Source: Porphyra umbilicalis
Lineage: Eukaryota > Rhodophyta > Bangiophyceae > Bangiales > Bangiaceae
Assembly: GCA_002049455.2 (NCBI GenBank)
Contig: KV918785.1
Span: forward strand, 62,001 to 126,000
Direction of reading: 5' to 3'
Length of the DNA: 64,000 nt
In this document: positions 1-11,057 of the stretch, piece after piece
How positions within the stretch are numbered: position 1 is the stretch's first letter
Layout: each line of letters begins with the position of its first letter
The notes under the pieces: model-generated
What the model saw: the letters and a program-made list of their open reading frames with translations, nothing else
Databases searched by the model: none
What the model was told of the DNA's origin: nothing
Translations under genes and position numbers: made by a program

Positions 1-48
1 ATCCCCGTGCGGACGGGCGGTCAGGGCACGTCGGCGGCGGCGGCGGCG

Positions 49-80
<32 letters not shown>

Positions 81-711
81 GGACCTTACGTGGTACGAGC
101 TGAGCTCCTCATGGTCCAACATGCCGGCTTGGCGCGCCTCCTCTGCCACCGACGCGCACGCGGCGGCCATGGGCATTGGCGGCGGCGGCTGCGGCGGTGC
201 CGCCGGCAGCGTGGGCAGCTTGGCGGGCAGCTTGGCGGGCAGCTTGGCGGGCACCCCCGGCGGGTCGTGCATGGTCGGTGGCGGGGTGGGGGGCTGGGGG
301 GTCCCCACCCCCCCCAACGGCAGCCGCGGCATCCCCATCCCCGGCCGCCTCGGCAGCGCCGGCGCAGCGGGCGCGCACCACGGGGTCGGGGTCGGGGTCG
401 GGGGTGGGGGCCTCCTCGGCGGCCCCGGCGGCATCCTCAGCGGCAGCAGCGACGGGGGCCACCTGCGCGACGAGATGATGCTCGCGGGGCCGGGCGTCGG
501 CTCCTTTGGCGCCACCGCCATGAGCGTGACGCTCGGCAACACGCCCGCCGAGGTGGCCATGCTCCTCGGCGGGGGGCACACCCCCGCCGCGTCGTCGATT
601 GATTTGGACGCGGCGGGAGGGGCGGGGATGGACTTTAGCCCCTCCAACTTTCTCTCCTTGTACGCGAGCCCCTCGGAGCAGATGCTCACGTTTATGCAGC
701 GACGCAAGTAG
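1..711 (+). CDS. Partial protein gene, 3' end only, function unknown
   Basis: The frame is open from the first base of the window to the TAG at 709-711, so the 5' part lies outside. About 236 codons are visible. There is an alanine run at roughly residues 11-24, then Gly/Ser-rich low complexity with three consecutive copies of a GSLA unit, and a C-terminal tail with mixed composition (MDFSPSNFLSL, then EQMLTFMQRRK). This composition is typical of the disordered ends of regulatory proteins in this window, but I recognise no domain. The plus strand is preferred because codon third positions are almost all G/C and the C-terminus is not low complexity; the long antisense frame over the same DNA is taken as a by-product of high GC. 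A G-rich tract follows the stop directly. Confidence 0.6.
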
Positions 712-1275
712 GGGGGTGGGGGTGCGGGGGGGGGGGGGTGGGGGTGGGGGGGGGGGGGAGCGGAGCTCGGACGTGGTGTGGCCGCGTAGGAGGGGATGGG
801 GACCGGGGTTGCTGTGCATGTGTCAAAAGGATGATTCGGTGAACCCTGTACGGGGTGTGGCCGATGGAGGTGGGGGGCTGGGGAGGAGGAGCGACGGTGG
901 CGATTGCCCGTGTGTTTCGTCCGTGCGCTTTTTTTTGTGCGTGGTCGCGGTGCTGCCACCTGCGGAGGTGCTTGGTGACCTTCTTCATCAGCATGTCATC
1001 TTCTCCTTTCCTGTGGGTTGTGTTGGCGCCCACGCGCGCATCGTCATTACTTTTAGCACGATGTGTTTCGTCCCCCGCTTGGTTGTGGATGTTCTTTCTT
1101 GCTGTTTGCTTGCCTTTATGTGTTGCTTTCCTGTACTGCGTAACTTTCAACTGCTTGTTTCTCTTTTCTGTTCTTCTTGTGTTCCTCCTCAGAGCACGCC
1201 GTTTGCATGGCGCCATGTATCACTAGTTGGGGTGGAAAAAGCCAGCACTACGACGGGTAAAACCAATGGTTTGCA
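712..1275. other. G-tract 3' flank and T-rich intergenic DNA
   Basis: Positions 712-760 are almost pure G with a few T and C, directly after the stop codon, and could form G-quadruplexes. From about 905 onward the DNA becomes pyrimidine-rich and lower in GC, as expected of a 3' UTR and intergenic sequence. No gene seen. Confidence 0.5.
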
Positions 1276-1276
1276 G

Positions 1277-1400
1277 TAGGGTTGTTGAGTGCGCCCAGGG
1301 CGCTCTTTTTGGGCGCATTTTAGGCGCTCAATGGGCGCTCAGAGAGCGCTCGGGCGCCCAGCGCCCACGGTTTCCTGGGCGCTTTGATGGGCGCTCTGAA
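1277..1400 (+). repeat. GGGCGCTC-cluster repeat with TAGGGTTG terminus
   Basis: The block opens with TAGGGTTGTTGAG and then carries about ten copies of a degenerate GGGCGCTC / GGGCGCAT motif in about 120 bp. The same arrangement (a terminus AGGGTT followed by repeated GCGCCC-type octamers) marks both ends of the 780-bp element at 37808-38587. I therefore read this as one end of a related DNA transposon. The other end was not located with certainty; a second cluster lies at 3218-3285. Confidence 0.5.
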
Positions 1401-2966
1401 TAAAAATTGTCATAACATTTTAACTACGTGGTCGACCGTGTGCCCGACGACTCTGTCTGCAGCCTCTATGGGCGCGCAGCCCTGGCTGCAGGTGCCCCAG
1501 CGGTAAGGCGGGAAGGGCCCGTCAGGAGGTGGCCATGGCAGCAGCGATGGCCCTCGTCTTGGCGCCCGAGCAGCAGCAACCTTCTCAACCATCTCCCACG
1601 ACTGCAAGACATCTTTGGCAAGGATATCTACTTGGCCAAGACTGCAGACATGAAAAGGTCGGCGTGACTGTGTATGGTGTGCGTGTGTTTCTTGTCCTCA
1701 TGGCCGGACGGTCTGGTTGTCTACATCACCACCTGGAACATATTCAGCTGTTCTCTTGCTTGTCCTTGGGAGCTGCCACTGTGGGCGGCACGCAGGCACA
1801 TTGGGGCTTGCGGATGACCGTCAACAGTCCTTCTTTCACATGCATAGAGAAATTCACAGATAGTCGCTAGTTTCCACGAAACATAGTCAAAACGTAAGAA
1901 CATGAGAGGGCTACCTATTCATTAGCGAAGCTTCTAGTAGGGATCCATTCGCGTTCTCAACGCTCAGGCAGCCACGTTGCATGAAATTGATGGCCCTGGT
2001 CTGTTTGATGGTCACCCTCTAGGCCATGTGATTGGATGACCCCATCTGTACGCCCAATCACGCGTATCCACGTTTCAGCATTCGATGGCCTACGATCGCT
2101 CTGGTCCAGAAGGATTACACATGCGAGCGATTACAGCTTCCTCCAAAAGCGTTTACAGATGCCTTCCTGGAACCCCCACTGTACTCCGCACAAGAGCCCC
2201 GAAATGGTCAGCAGCGCGCATCTTTGCGGCCATATCAGCACCGCGTCTCCGCCCTCTTCCGTCGTCTCGCCATCTCGCCCCGCCGTCGGGCCTTTCACAG
2301 CACCCCTCCATCGTCGTCACCGCACCACCGTGCTCTCTCTTGGACGCGCTCGCCACATCCGCCCCTTTCTTTGCCCCCGCGCGCCGCATCCGCCCATTTC
2401 TTTGTTCCCCCCCCTTCCCCCCCTCCGCACACCATGCACGTTGCGCTGCACTCAGGTACATTTTTTCTTCAATGTGTTCCTCGTCCTTCCCCGTCCCCCC
2501 CCCGAGCCCCAGCCGGGTTGTTTACTCTTCTGTTCTTCTTTTCTTGAGGCATCTGATCGCCTCTGCTGCCGACCTCCCCCTGCGTGTGGCGGCGCGCCGG
2601 GTGCTGCGCTTGTCTGCCTTGCTGACCATTTCTTTGTGCTGAGAATCATACGACAAAGATGAAGATACCAAATGGGGACCGACAATGGGGACGCTTTAAC
2701 TGGAGAAGACAAAGGGACACAACAACAACTGGGAAAGAGGAAAGGGACCCAACGACGTCGTGGTCAGAAGAGTGAAGGAGCAGAACGAAAGGCCTCATTA
2801 CAGTGCTGAAGCTAGGAATTCTATGGCAGCATCGAAAAGAGACGCTCCCCCGATGTACAACCATTATGCTGAATACTGCATCACATGATAAGTTAATTGC
2901 TCTGTCAGTCATCCCAACAATATTTGTAAAATGGGTGAAGCACTCGCTCGTGTGACGGGAAACACA
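1401..2966. other. Intergenic, no supported gene
   Basis: Moderate-GC sequence with only scattered short frames. A CT-rich stretch at about 2260-2540 contains an imperfect ~31-bp tandem duplication (about 2349-2410, core CCGCMYMTTTCTTTG). No domain or convincing codon pattern was seen on either strand. Confidence 0.4.
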
Positions 2967-3108
2967 TTTGGCACCTTAGGATAGAATCCTTATTGTTTGA
3001 GCAAACGTTATTTTAGAGTTGGACACACCGTTCGACTCAGCTGATCGAGATCTGTCCTGTGAGGCTATCTCCAAGTCAATCTGATCGAATGTCAAGAACT
3101 GGTGGATG
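2967..3108 (+). mobile_element. Truncated, diverged copy of the 303-bp MITE
   Basis: This ~140-bp segment aligns with the left half of the two complete copies at 30831-31133 and 40357-40659. It shares the terminal TTTGGCACCTTAGGATA (complete copies: TGTGGCGCCTTACGATA) and a well-conserved core, ACACACCGTTCGACTCAGCT. Similarity stops near 3108 and the right terminal repeat is absent. It is clearly older than the other two copies. Confidence 0.75.
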
Positions 3109-3217
3109 CGCACTGGTGACTACTGGCTTTTTCCCAAACTGTGTGTCTGTGTTCTCACGAAAAGTGGAAGCTTCGCTACCTGGTCCCTGCCCTGGGGGAC
3201 CAACTTGTTTATAGGTG

Positions 3218-3285
3218 CTACAACGGGCGCTCGAGGGACGCTCAGGGCGCACTGAGCGCTCGAAGGGCGCTCAGGGGCGCATTAT
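3218..3285. repeat. GGGCGCTC-cluster repeat
   Basis: Five or six copies of a GGGCGCTC/GGACGCTC/GGGCGCAC motif occur in 68 bp, like the cluster at 1277-1400. No AGGGTT terminus is seen next to it, so it may be the degraded far end of that element or an independent fragment. From 3286 to 3660 I see no gene or clear repeat. Confidence 0.4.
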
Positions 3286-3661
3286 GCACCAGCGACCCGA
3301 AAATCGGGGCGCACTCAACAAGCCTAGTTTGCAGGAGTGGAGTGATCCCAGAACCAGAGACGCCGGCTGGGGTGGGTGCTGCCGAGAATGGGGCCAGCAT
3401 ACCAGGCCCATGTTTCATGCACGTAGCGTTATTCAGCATTTGAATGCGACCGAGAGAGAAGGATGAGGCCACTTCACTATCCGGCGAATTATTTCACAAT
3501 TAGAAATAGGTGCTCTAGGCATCTCACTGGAGCCTGCAAATGGATACAAACTTTCGCACACTTTCACAGTAAACCTCTGCCAGTGACTGTGCCAGCAACT
3601 TTTCCTCTCATGCTCTTCCTACCGGCCGATCACGTTCCAAGTTTTTTGGCAACTGGTACTA

Positions 3662-4289
3662 TGGTGCGTGTCCCAAACATGAGACATGCGCGTTTCCTGA
3701 AGGACTGACACATCACTGCACGGGCGCAGGCGGCGTGGGGTACGAGAAGATTCTCGACTGGCCTCCATGGAAAGAGCCTCTCCCGACGCGTGCTTGGCTG
3801 ACAACTCCTTAATACCCGCCTGTGGGCCCTGTTCTGTGGACCTCTGAGATAGCCCCGATCTTGGAGCCAGTCTTTTTCAGGTTCTTGGGGTTAAAGGTTT
3901 GCAACGCCAAAGCTCATGTGCTAACTGGAGCTTCGATGAGGGATGTCCCAAATCGTGTTTTCCTCACAGGGGGCTACATGGGGGTCTTTTTCACGTTTTT
4001 ATTGGTAAGGTGGTTCCCTTTTCTTCGTGCACAAGTTGTCAGCACATGCCTGCTCTAGTATCTGTGCATTTGATTGGGCTGCGTGATCGTCACCTGCCGA
4101 AGTTGCAATGAGTGACACTTTCCCCCATGACACGTCAGGATGTGCCGCCTCTGCTAACACTGTCAGGGGCTGTTCTGGAAGCACAGTGGGACCGAGTGGG
4201 TCACATTACATTATCGGACCGTTGCAGAAGGCCAGTGGGCCGAAAAAAAAAGAAAAAACCGCGATGTCTCATTTTTGGGACACGCACCA
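3662..4289 (+). mobile_element. 628-bp non-autonomous DNA transposon with TA target duplication
   Basis: Terminal inverted repeats begin TGGTGCGTGTCCCAAA at 3662 and end with the reverse complement at 4289, each flanked by TA (3660-3661 and 4290-4291). A TA duplication plus short inverted repeats is the signature of Tc1/mariner-type elements; the family is inferred, as no transposase is present. An inverted second copy starts only 57 bp downstream (4347-5702), so the two sit head to head. Short frames inside are shared with that copy and are not considered genes. Confidence 0.75.
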
Positions 4290-4346
4290 TAAGCTGGGTT
4301 GTGAAGAACAAGGATAAGTAGCGTTTTTGTTTTTGAACCTCTCTTA

Positions 4347-5702
4347 TGGTGCGCGTTCCAAAATTGAGACATGGCGGTTTTTTCTTTTTTTCTCGGCCCA
4401 CTGGCCTTCTGCAACGGTCCGATAATGGAATGTGACCCACTCGGTCCCACTACAGTCATTATTCGGTTATATCCATCGCCATTTGTTTACAGTCGCTGAC
4501 AGTACTTAAGTTCCTCTGGCTCGACTTGCGATCGGCTGCCGTGAGGTGATTTCAATACTACTGGGAAGAAAGAGAAGTACGAAAGATAGCATTTACACGG
4601 AACTCTGTGGCGAAGAAATACAATATTTTACTTGCCTTCGCAGAACCTGATCACGCAAGAGTGTGCCTCGTACCAACCCACCATGCCTCATCACTCTTCA
4701 TCGTCCGCCCCAGCCAAAAGCACGTCAACCGCCTCATCGACTGCCTCAACATCGGTCTCAGCCAGCACCCAGCGACGCATCACCTGCGCATGGTCGGACC
4801 GCTTACGCTGTTGAACTCGCGCTGCAGCGTCGTGTGGGCCATCATGGCTACTAGAGAAGACCCATTCAACTTTTCGTTGTCAGCAACAGGCTGAACGTCA
4901 TCAGGATGGCCTCTGAGCTCAGCGTTGACCCTGTTGGGCGGGCAGTCCGCCTTCAGGCAGACCGGCGGGTAATCTGCGAGGGCAACATTGCGTTCCATTC
5001 CTCCAGGATGAGCTCGGATTTGTGTAAGTTGACCCGACCTGAGATTAAGCTCAACAGGTGGACCATAAATGTGATTGCAGTCCACATTCCCCGTTCTCTC
5101 GGCGCCTGTGGTGCGTTCTTCGGCCCGTTTATATCCACTGTGCATATAACTGGGACGGATTTAACCGAATATTGACTTTATGCTTCCAGAACAGCCCCTG
5201 ACAGTGTTAGCAGAGGCGACACATCCTGACGTGTCATGGGGGAAAGTGTCATTCATTGCAACTTCGGCAGGTGACGATCACGCAGCCCAATCAAATGCAC
5301 AGATACTAGAGCAGGCATGTGCTGACAACTTGTGCACGAAGAAAAGGGAACCAGCTTACCATTAAAAACGTGAAAAAGACCCCCATGTAGCCCCCTGTGA
5401 GGAAAACACGATTTGGGGCACCCCTCATCGAAGCTCCAGTTAGCACATGAGCTTTGGCGTTGCAAACCTTTAACCCCAAGAACCTGAAAAAGACTGGCTC
5501 CAAGATCGGGGCTATCTCAGAGGTCCACAGAACAGGGCCCACAGGCGGGTATTAAGGAGTTGTCAGCCAAGCACGCGTCGGGAGAGGCTCTTTCCATGGA
5601 GGCCAGTCGAGAATCTTCTCGTACCCCACGCCGCCTGCCCCCGTGCAGTGAAGTGTCAGTCCTTCAGAAAACGCGCATGTCTCATTTTTGGGACACACAC
5701 CA
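4347..5702 (-). mobile_element. Second copy of the 628-bp element, inverted and interrupted
   Basis: Read on the minus strand, 5702 down to 5181 matches 3662-4183 almost base for base, and 4454 down to 4347 matches the rest of the first copy. A 722-bp insertion separates the two parts. Without it the element would be about 630 bp, equal to the first copy. The ends carry the same inverted repeats and TA flanks (4345-4346, 5703-5704). The two copies form a near-perfect inverted repeat with arms of about 520 bp, which should be prone to cruciform formation. Confidence 0.75.
4455..5176. mobile_element. 722-bp insertion with terminal inverted repeats
   Basis: The insertion begins GTCATTATTCGGTTATATCC and ends with the near reverse complement, GGATTTAACCGAATATTGAC. 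It sits inside the inverted transposon copy, so it is the younger event. The target duplication is not clear from the flanks (TACA / TTTA). Several short frames exist inside, but none shows a domain. Confidence 0.6.
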
Positions 5703-5797
5703 TAAAATTCTTCATTTACCGAAGTCGTTGCAATATGCACAGGATCAGGCTAGATGAAGTGGATGAAAGTCCGCATGACAGTGTGACGTCAGACCTG

Positions 5798-6561
5798 GCA
5801 AGTGGCCAATGGCGTCTCGCTGCTCGGGTGGACGTGCCATCCACCAAGGTTCTTTGAACGGCATCTGTGGATTGTTGGTCTGCCACAAAAGAGGCCCACC
5901 CAGACTGAGCATCCAGGGGAGCCCAAGATTGAGACGTGGTCTGTTTAGTTTTGGCTTGACGTTTGGAGAGCCAGTGACAGGGCCACACGTTGGGCACTCG
6001 TGACGTTTGGCTTTGGCTTTTGGCTGCATTGGTGGAGACGCTCTGAGAGCGTCTCCACCAATGGTTCCAACCGTCCAAACAGCCGAAAAAAAACGTGGCA
6101 CCGCTTGGCCGCTTGGACGGTTGGAGCACTGGTGGCTAGGATCCTCTCCAAAACCAGGGTGTGACAGGGCTGTGACGGCCCATAAATAGACCGGTTCACA
6201 TTTTCTAATCCCTTAATACATCTCGTGGTGGCCTCGCGGGATCGCCCTTCTTCTGGAGCTTGAACGGCAGCGCCACTCCAAACAGGCCTGTTTGGAGACG
6301 CCCCGAGTCGTTTGGCCAGCCCCTGGTTCCCTGTTCGGACCACGCAAGCCAATGGAAAGCGTGACCCGTGGCTTGCAGACAGTTGCGAGACGATCTGGCA
6401 GTCATGGAGATTCTCTGTAGTGCATCTGTGGGAATACTGGCGTGCCACAAAAGAGGCCCACCGCCAGAGACGTCGTGACGAGCCCAAGTTTGAGACGTGA
6501 TTTGCTTAGTTTTGGCTCTGCGTTTGGAGAGCCAGTGACAGCACCACACGTTGTGCACATG
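5798..6561. repeat. Diverged ~200-bp direct repeats with hairpin between them
   Basis: Segments 5798-6002 and 6342-6561 share blocks such as GCCACAAAAGAGGCCCACC and GTTTGGAGAGCCAGTGACAG in the same order. They therefore descend from a duplicated unit, probably transposon-derived. A perfect palindrome lies between them at 6028-6062, and its half site CATTGGTGGAGA recurs at about 6588. The overlapping minus-strand frames (for example 5945-6487) are repeat-derived and show no domain. Confidence 0.6.
6028..6062. repeat. 35-bp perfect palindrome
   Basis: Two perfect 17-base arms (ATTGGTGGAGACGCTCT and its reverse complement) are separated by a single G. The hairpin could be a transposon terminus pair brought together by deletion, or an excision footprint. 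It is not followed by a T-run, so it is not a terminator-like structure. Confidence 0.9.
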
Positions 6562-6689
6562 TGGCCGTAGGGTTGGACGGTTGGCTCCATTGGTGGAGAT
6601 GCTCTCACACGGTGCTTGGTGAGTCTTCCACGGCCTCCTGGACGGCCGTCTCCCCCGCCACTGTCGCCGTTCCGCTCCATTCACCCTCT

Positions 6690-6925
6690 GCCTGACCATC
6701 CGCGTCTGCAGATGGGGTTCGACTGGGTGCCCCCCGTCGTGACAATGACGCGCGGTGGAAGTGGAACGTGTCCGCTCCCCTCCCGCTGACGCAAAGGGAG
6801 CAGCAGCCGGCTCGTCAGAAGAATCGACGCGCTGAACTGGAGAAGCTCCCGAACAGCCTCCCGTTCCTGAACAGGACCCCTGAACGGCGATTTCCCGATG
6901 AGGACGCGTTCAGGATGCAAGGCTC
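6690..6925 (-). repeat. Dispersed repeat encoding a PFxxxVQxREAV segment, copy 1
   Basis: On the minus strand this translates to GKSPFRGPVQEREAVREL. The minus strand at about 13120-13210 gives GKEPFKALVQDREAVLEK. The similarity at protein level between two separate sites suggests remnants of one coding repeat, probably from a transposon. No further domain is recognised and neither copy has a long open frame. From 6930 to 7464 I see no gene. Confidence 0.45.
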
Positions 6926-7464
6926 CCATCTCGAGTGATGCTCACTAGGGGGTGGGATGAGTGCTTATTTGCGGTCCTGGCTGGGCAGGTAAGGACTGAG
7001 CCATTCCATCGACGAGCGACTGCATTTCCTTTTTCGCATGCACCAGATCGCATGGCACCACGGCACGTGGCCTACCGCGGCCGTACGCCGTGCTTTTTTA
7101 TTTCGTCCCCCCTATCTGGCAGCCCTGCGTGACGGCGCTTGACGGTGCTACTGGAACAATGCTGGTGCTACACTGGGCGTGTTGCTCTTTGACACCTCTG
7201 GTGCTGGAACTGCGAGCGTGGACAGCGACAGCGAAGAAAAGAATACTAGAAAAACTACGATGCTTCCATCTGCTCATAGTGGCCTCATAGGGAACTAAAC
7301 CCCAAGCATCATGAACTAAAAACAAAACAGAAAGCGGTAACGAGGCAGAGTACTGCCAGTTCGCTCATGCAGAGGACACCGGAGTACGCACCCCCAAACA
7401 GGAGCACGCACGTATCGGGCACAAGAATGGGCAGCACCCTATCACAATCATTACTCCTCCCGTG

Positions 7465-8253
7465 TTAGTGGAGCTCGTTAAGCAGCACTTGCGCGGCCGC
7501 CGCACGCGCAGCCTCCTCGCGCCCGTCGCTCACGTCGGCAGAGCGCGGTGTCACACCCGCATGCGCCTGTCGATGAACGGGCGCCTCCTCCTCGCCTTCT
7601 TCGGTCATGTCCGCGCCGTCGTCTGCGTCTTCACCCTCCGCATCATCCGCGATGGAGGGGGGGGGGGGCGCGTGCGACGAGCCACACGCGAGCGCGCCAC
7701 CCTGACCACCAAGGTCGACAGGCACTGCAGGCATGTGGGATGGGTCGGCGCGGCGAGGGTCGGCACCGTCGGAGAGGTGCAGGTCGTTGCTCGCGCGGTC
7801 GCCCTGCACGGCGAGAAAGTCAGCCAGCACAGGAAGCTCCTCTACCCACTCAGCACGGTGGCCAGAGTTCAAGCCCGGAGCGGCCTCGAGCTGCGCTGCT
7901 GTCGCGCTAGCCGCAGCTTCACGAGCCGCGTCGTGCTGAGCCGCAGCACTTGCACCTGCCGCCCTTTCCGCTGCTCTCGCGGTTGCCGCCGCCACCGAGA
8001 CCGCCTGTGCCGCATCTGGATCGCTATGGAGTGACACCGACGCGCCTCCACGCTTCTTGAGGTGTTGTCGCACCTTCATCGTCACGAAGGCCAAGTGGGC
8101 CAGGGAGCAGACGAGCACGCGCGGTCCTCCGGAAGTTGGGCCAGCCTCTGAGAATTGGTCAAGGGCGTGAAACGACTGGAAGACCGCCGCCATCGCGCGC
8201 AACAGGCCAGAGCGTGACACAGCCTCGGTAATGAACGCGTCCCCGTCGAGCAT
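7465..8253 (-). CDS. Transposon accessory ORF, Ala/acidic-rich, unknown
   Basis: An ATG-initiated frame of 262 codons. The first ~75 residues are of mixed composition (FITEAVSRSGLLRAMAAVF, then VLVCSLAHLAFVTMKVRQHL), followed by an Ala-rich stretch and an acidic low-complexity tail (DDAEGEDADDGADMTEEGEE). An in-frame TAA lies directly before the ATG, so as sequenced it cannot be spliced to the upstream ORF at 8296-8938. However, a good acceptor (ACCTGCAG) just upstream suggests that both once belonged to one gene and that a frame error intervenes. It lies opposite a transposase on the plus strand and is probably the second gene of that element. Function unknown. Confidence 0.4.
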   Translation of the reverse strand: MLDGDAFITEAVSRSGLLRAMAAVFQSFHALDQFSEAGPTSGGPRVLVCSLAHLAFVTMKVRQHLKKRGGASVSLHSDPDAAQAVSVAAATARAAERAAGASAAAQHDAAREAAASATAAQLEAAPGLNSGHRAEWVEELPVLADFLAVQGDRASNDLHLSDGADPRRADPSHMPAVPVDLGGQGGALACGSSHAPPPPSIADDAEGEDADDGADMTEEGEEEAPVHRQAHAGVTPRSADVSDGREEAARAAAAQVLLNELH

Positions 8254-8295
8254 TTAAGAAGCCTCTGCAGGTAGGAACACGACCTCAAACATAGT

Positions 8296-8938
8296 CTATG
8301 TGCCGCGCACGCGCCGCAGGGTGCCTTTGTTATCTTCCTCGTTCACGTACGTCGAGTACGTCGACAGGGCCTTGTTTCCGATGCGCTCGTTAACGTGGTA
8401 GACCACCCGGTTCAGGTACCGATACGCCATCGTCTTTTTCTTGCTCAGCACCACGATGACGGGCGCCGAATCATCGACCGCCGCGACCGGGAGCTTGGCG
8501 CGCACAGGAAGGCGCCACTTCTTCTCGAGCATTCGCAAAGCCTCCTTGGCGTCCACCTTCATGTGCTGCACAATCCAGTCGCGCATCATTGCGTTCACCT
8601 CCTTCATGTCGACGAACGCACCGCGAGGTCCACCCGGGCGAGCGAGAAAGCGCTGCAGCAGCCACTTCTCCACAATAGGCTTTGGGAAGCGTACATGGGG
8701 GAGCAGATAAGGGGCAACATAGAATCGAAAAAGCCACGAGGAAATAGCAACTGGGGCACGACATAAAAGAGCATGTCAGGCACAGGGCGAGATGGGGGCC
8801 AAAGAGAAACTCGATGTGGAGCACAAAAGCCCATGCGCATCTCGCCAGAAGCCTCTGCAACTCGCACACACAACATTCCCCCTGGGCGACGTGACATACC
8901 TTCAACTTGAGTACCCACTGGGCATCCTGGATCTCCAT
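8296..8938 (-). CDS. Transposon accessory gene, two exons, unknown
   Basis: Predicted as exon 1 (8938-8900, MEIQDAQWVLKLK), a 220-bp intron with donor GTATGT at 8899 and acceptor AAAG at 8680, then exon 2 (8679-8296), which continues in frame (PIVEKWLLQRFLARPGG). An earlier in-frame start in exon 1 reaches 9031. The product contains a mixed helical region (MMRDWIVQHMKVDAKEALRM) and a basic segment (KKTMAYRYLNRVVYHVNERI). I recognise no family. It overlaps the start region of the plus-strand transposase head to head, so the two probably share a promoter inside the transposon. Confidence 0.45.
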
Positions 8939-9059
8939 TTCCTCCTCGGTCTGCGGCTGCGCTTCACCAGCCGACCCCGCCGTGGTCGGTGCAGAGCGCG
9001 CCGCGGCGTCGCGCTCGCCGGTGGCTCGCACGTCTGTATTCCGGGGGTGGATTGTCGTG

Positions 9060-11025
9060 TTGAGGACACTGACGACGATTCGGACGGCGACGGCACCAAT
9101 GCGACCGTGTGCTTCGCGTCGGACACCGACGACATGTTAGGCGATGGCACTGATGACAGCGAGGTGTACGATGTCAGCGACCTGAACGGCGCTATCCAAG
9201 ACATGGAGGACGAGGCAGCCAACGCCTTCGCGCCGCCGGATATTGTCGGGAGCAGCGATGCGGCGCGCATCCGCGAGCGCCTACTACGAGGCGCTGCCGG
9301 AAGCGTCGGCGGCGCAGCTTGTCGTGGATCCCGTTTGGGCAACGCGCCCGTCGCGTTTTTCCTGTCCTGCTTTGCGCTGCGCGTTGCGTTTTGCCCTGAC
9401 GGAGGGCGGCAGCGGCCTGACTGAGCGGGATCAAGTGCGCTACGCCAACTCGCTGCGCCTCATCGAGATGGACGCAACGCGCGGAACTACAGTGCGGGGT
9501 CCCATCGTGCGCACGTTTTCCTTGCCGCGCTCCTTCCTCACGGCGACGCGGCACGAGGTCAATCGGGTCTTGGCCTTTCGCAAGTGGCAACGCGTGCACA
9601 TCTCGATTCGCAATCGGATGTACGTCCACTACTTTGGGGACGTCCTGCAGGCGGGTCTTGATGCGCTTCGTGCAGCCAAAGAGGTCTCCTTTGGCGACTC
9701 TGCCGCAATGCTTGAGCTAGAACTGAACGCCGACGACACGTCGCGGACTCGGCACGGCACACTGGACAGCGACTTGTACCTGTCCGAGGCTCAGCACGTG
9801 CGACGGCTGCATGGCGTCGAGGCGCGCGTTATGGGCGTGCAATTGCATGCAGATGAAGCTGTGGTCTCGTGGTCTGGGGCAAACTACATGTTTCCCGTCC
9901 GAGCCACATTTTTCAACGTGCTTGACAACCGTGGGACCTGGGTCACCGTCGGTTACCTGCAGCACATTGCCAAGGCGGTTGGGAAGACGGCTGCCGCGCG
10001 CCTCGCGGTGAGCGACGCGCGCAACGAGCTGACGCGGGCAGCATGCGCCCGGTACCGCGGATTGTCGGCCTGGTGGTCGACCAGGTCGAGGAGCGGAACT
10101 TTTTGGCACGGATGGAGAATCGCTGCCGGTTTTTTTGCTCCCTGTGCATGGAGGAAAGGTGCATGAGCGGGGCGCGGATGAGCCTCCGGGCAATCAACCG
10201 TGATGTGGTGCCGACACTCGACGCCCAGCTCACTGCCGCCCTTGTGCGGGCGAGGGACCCTCGCCCCAGTCGCTGCCGGGCGCTTGGCGCAGAGCACAGC
10301 GCGCTGGCGTTCGCACCTGCACTCGGCGCCGTGCATGGCCTTGGCACGGGCGCGTCCAACCTGTACCGCATCGCTTCTTTCGATTTGCTTCACGTGTGAA
10401 AGCTCGGTATCCTCCAGATGCTTGACCAGCGCCTTCCTGCCGTGTTCCAGTCGTTTTTCCAGGGACGTGGCAGCGCTCGCTTTGGGTCTGTGTCTGACAC
10501 ACTCAAAGCCATCAACCTGCGCGGTTTGCAGCTCGGCCGCAACTGCAAGATCACGCCGGCGTCACCTGGGTACGTTTGCTAGTCTCCGTTTTCACCCCAG
10601 CGACGCGGGGAATTGTGTCTACAAAGCACTGCGAACCCGAGGCGGGCTTCAGTATCCACGGGTACTAAGGTGCTGTACCGTGGGCTGGGTATTCATGGTG
10701 CTACTGCCATGAAGAGAAGAACATTGACTCAGCATCGAGTAGGGACTTACCGGCCTAATCGCTTGAAGCTCCTTGTTGCTGTGGGCACTGTGTTGGCCGA
10801 TGATTCGAATGTTACAGCTGCTTTGTTCCAGCATCTGACACGCAAGCCACCATGACGGGGCGCAGTTGGCGCCACTTCTCCATCTTCTGGCCGTTCATGG
10901 TCGCCGAAATGGTCGGTCCGCGCGATGCGCCCGACCCGGCGGCTGCGCTTCTCGACGGTGCGCCTGTGGCGCCAACGGGGTCCGTGCTCCACACTCCGGC
11001 GGCAGAGTCAAGAGCCAGCGGCAGC

Positions 11026-11057
<32 letters not shown>

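Noticed and set aside
21..959. 312-codon antisense frame over the first gene
   Set aside because: Mirror of the poly-Ala gene on plus; Pro-rich and featureless, and it would run through the post-stop G tract.
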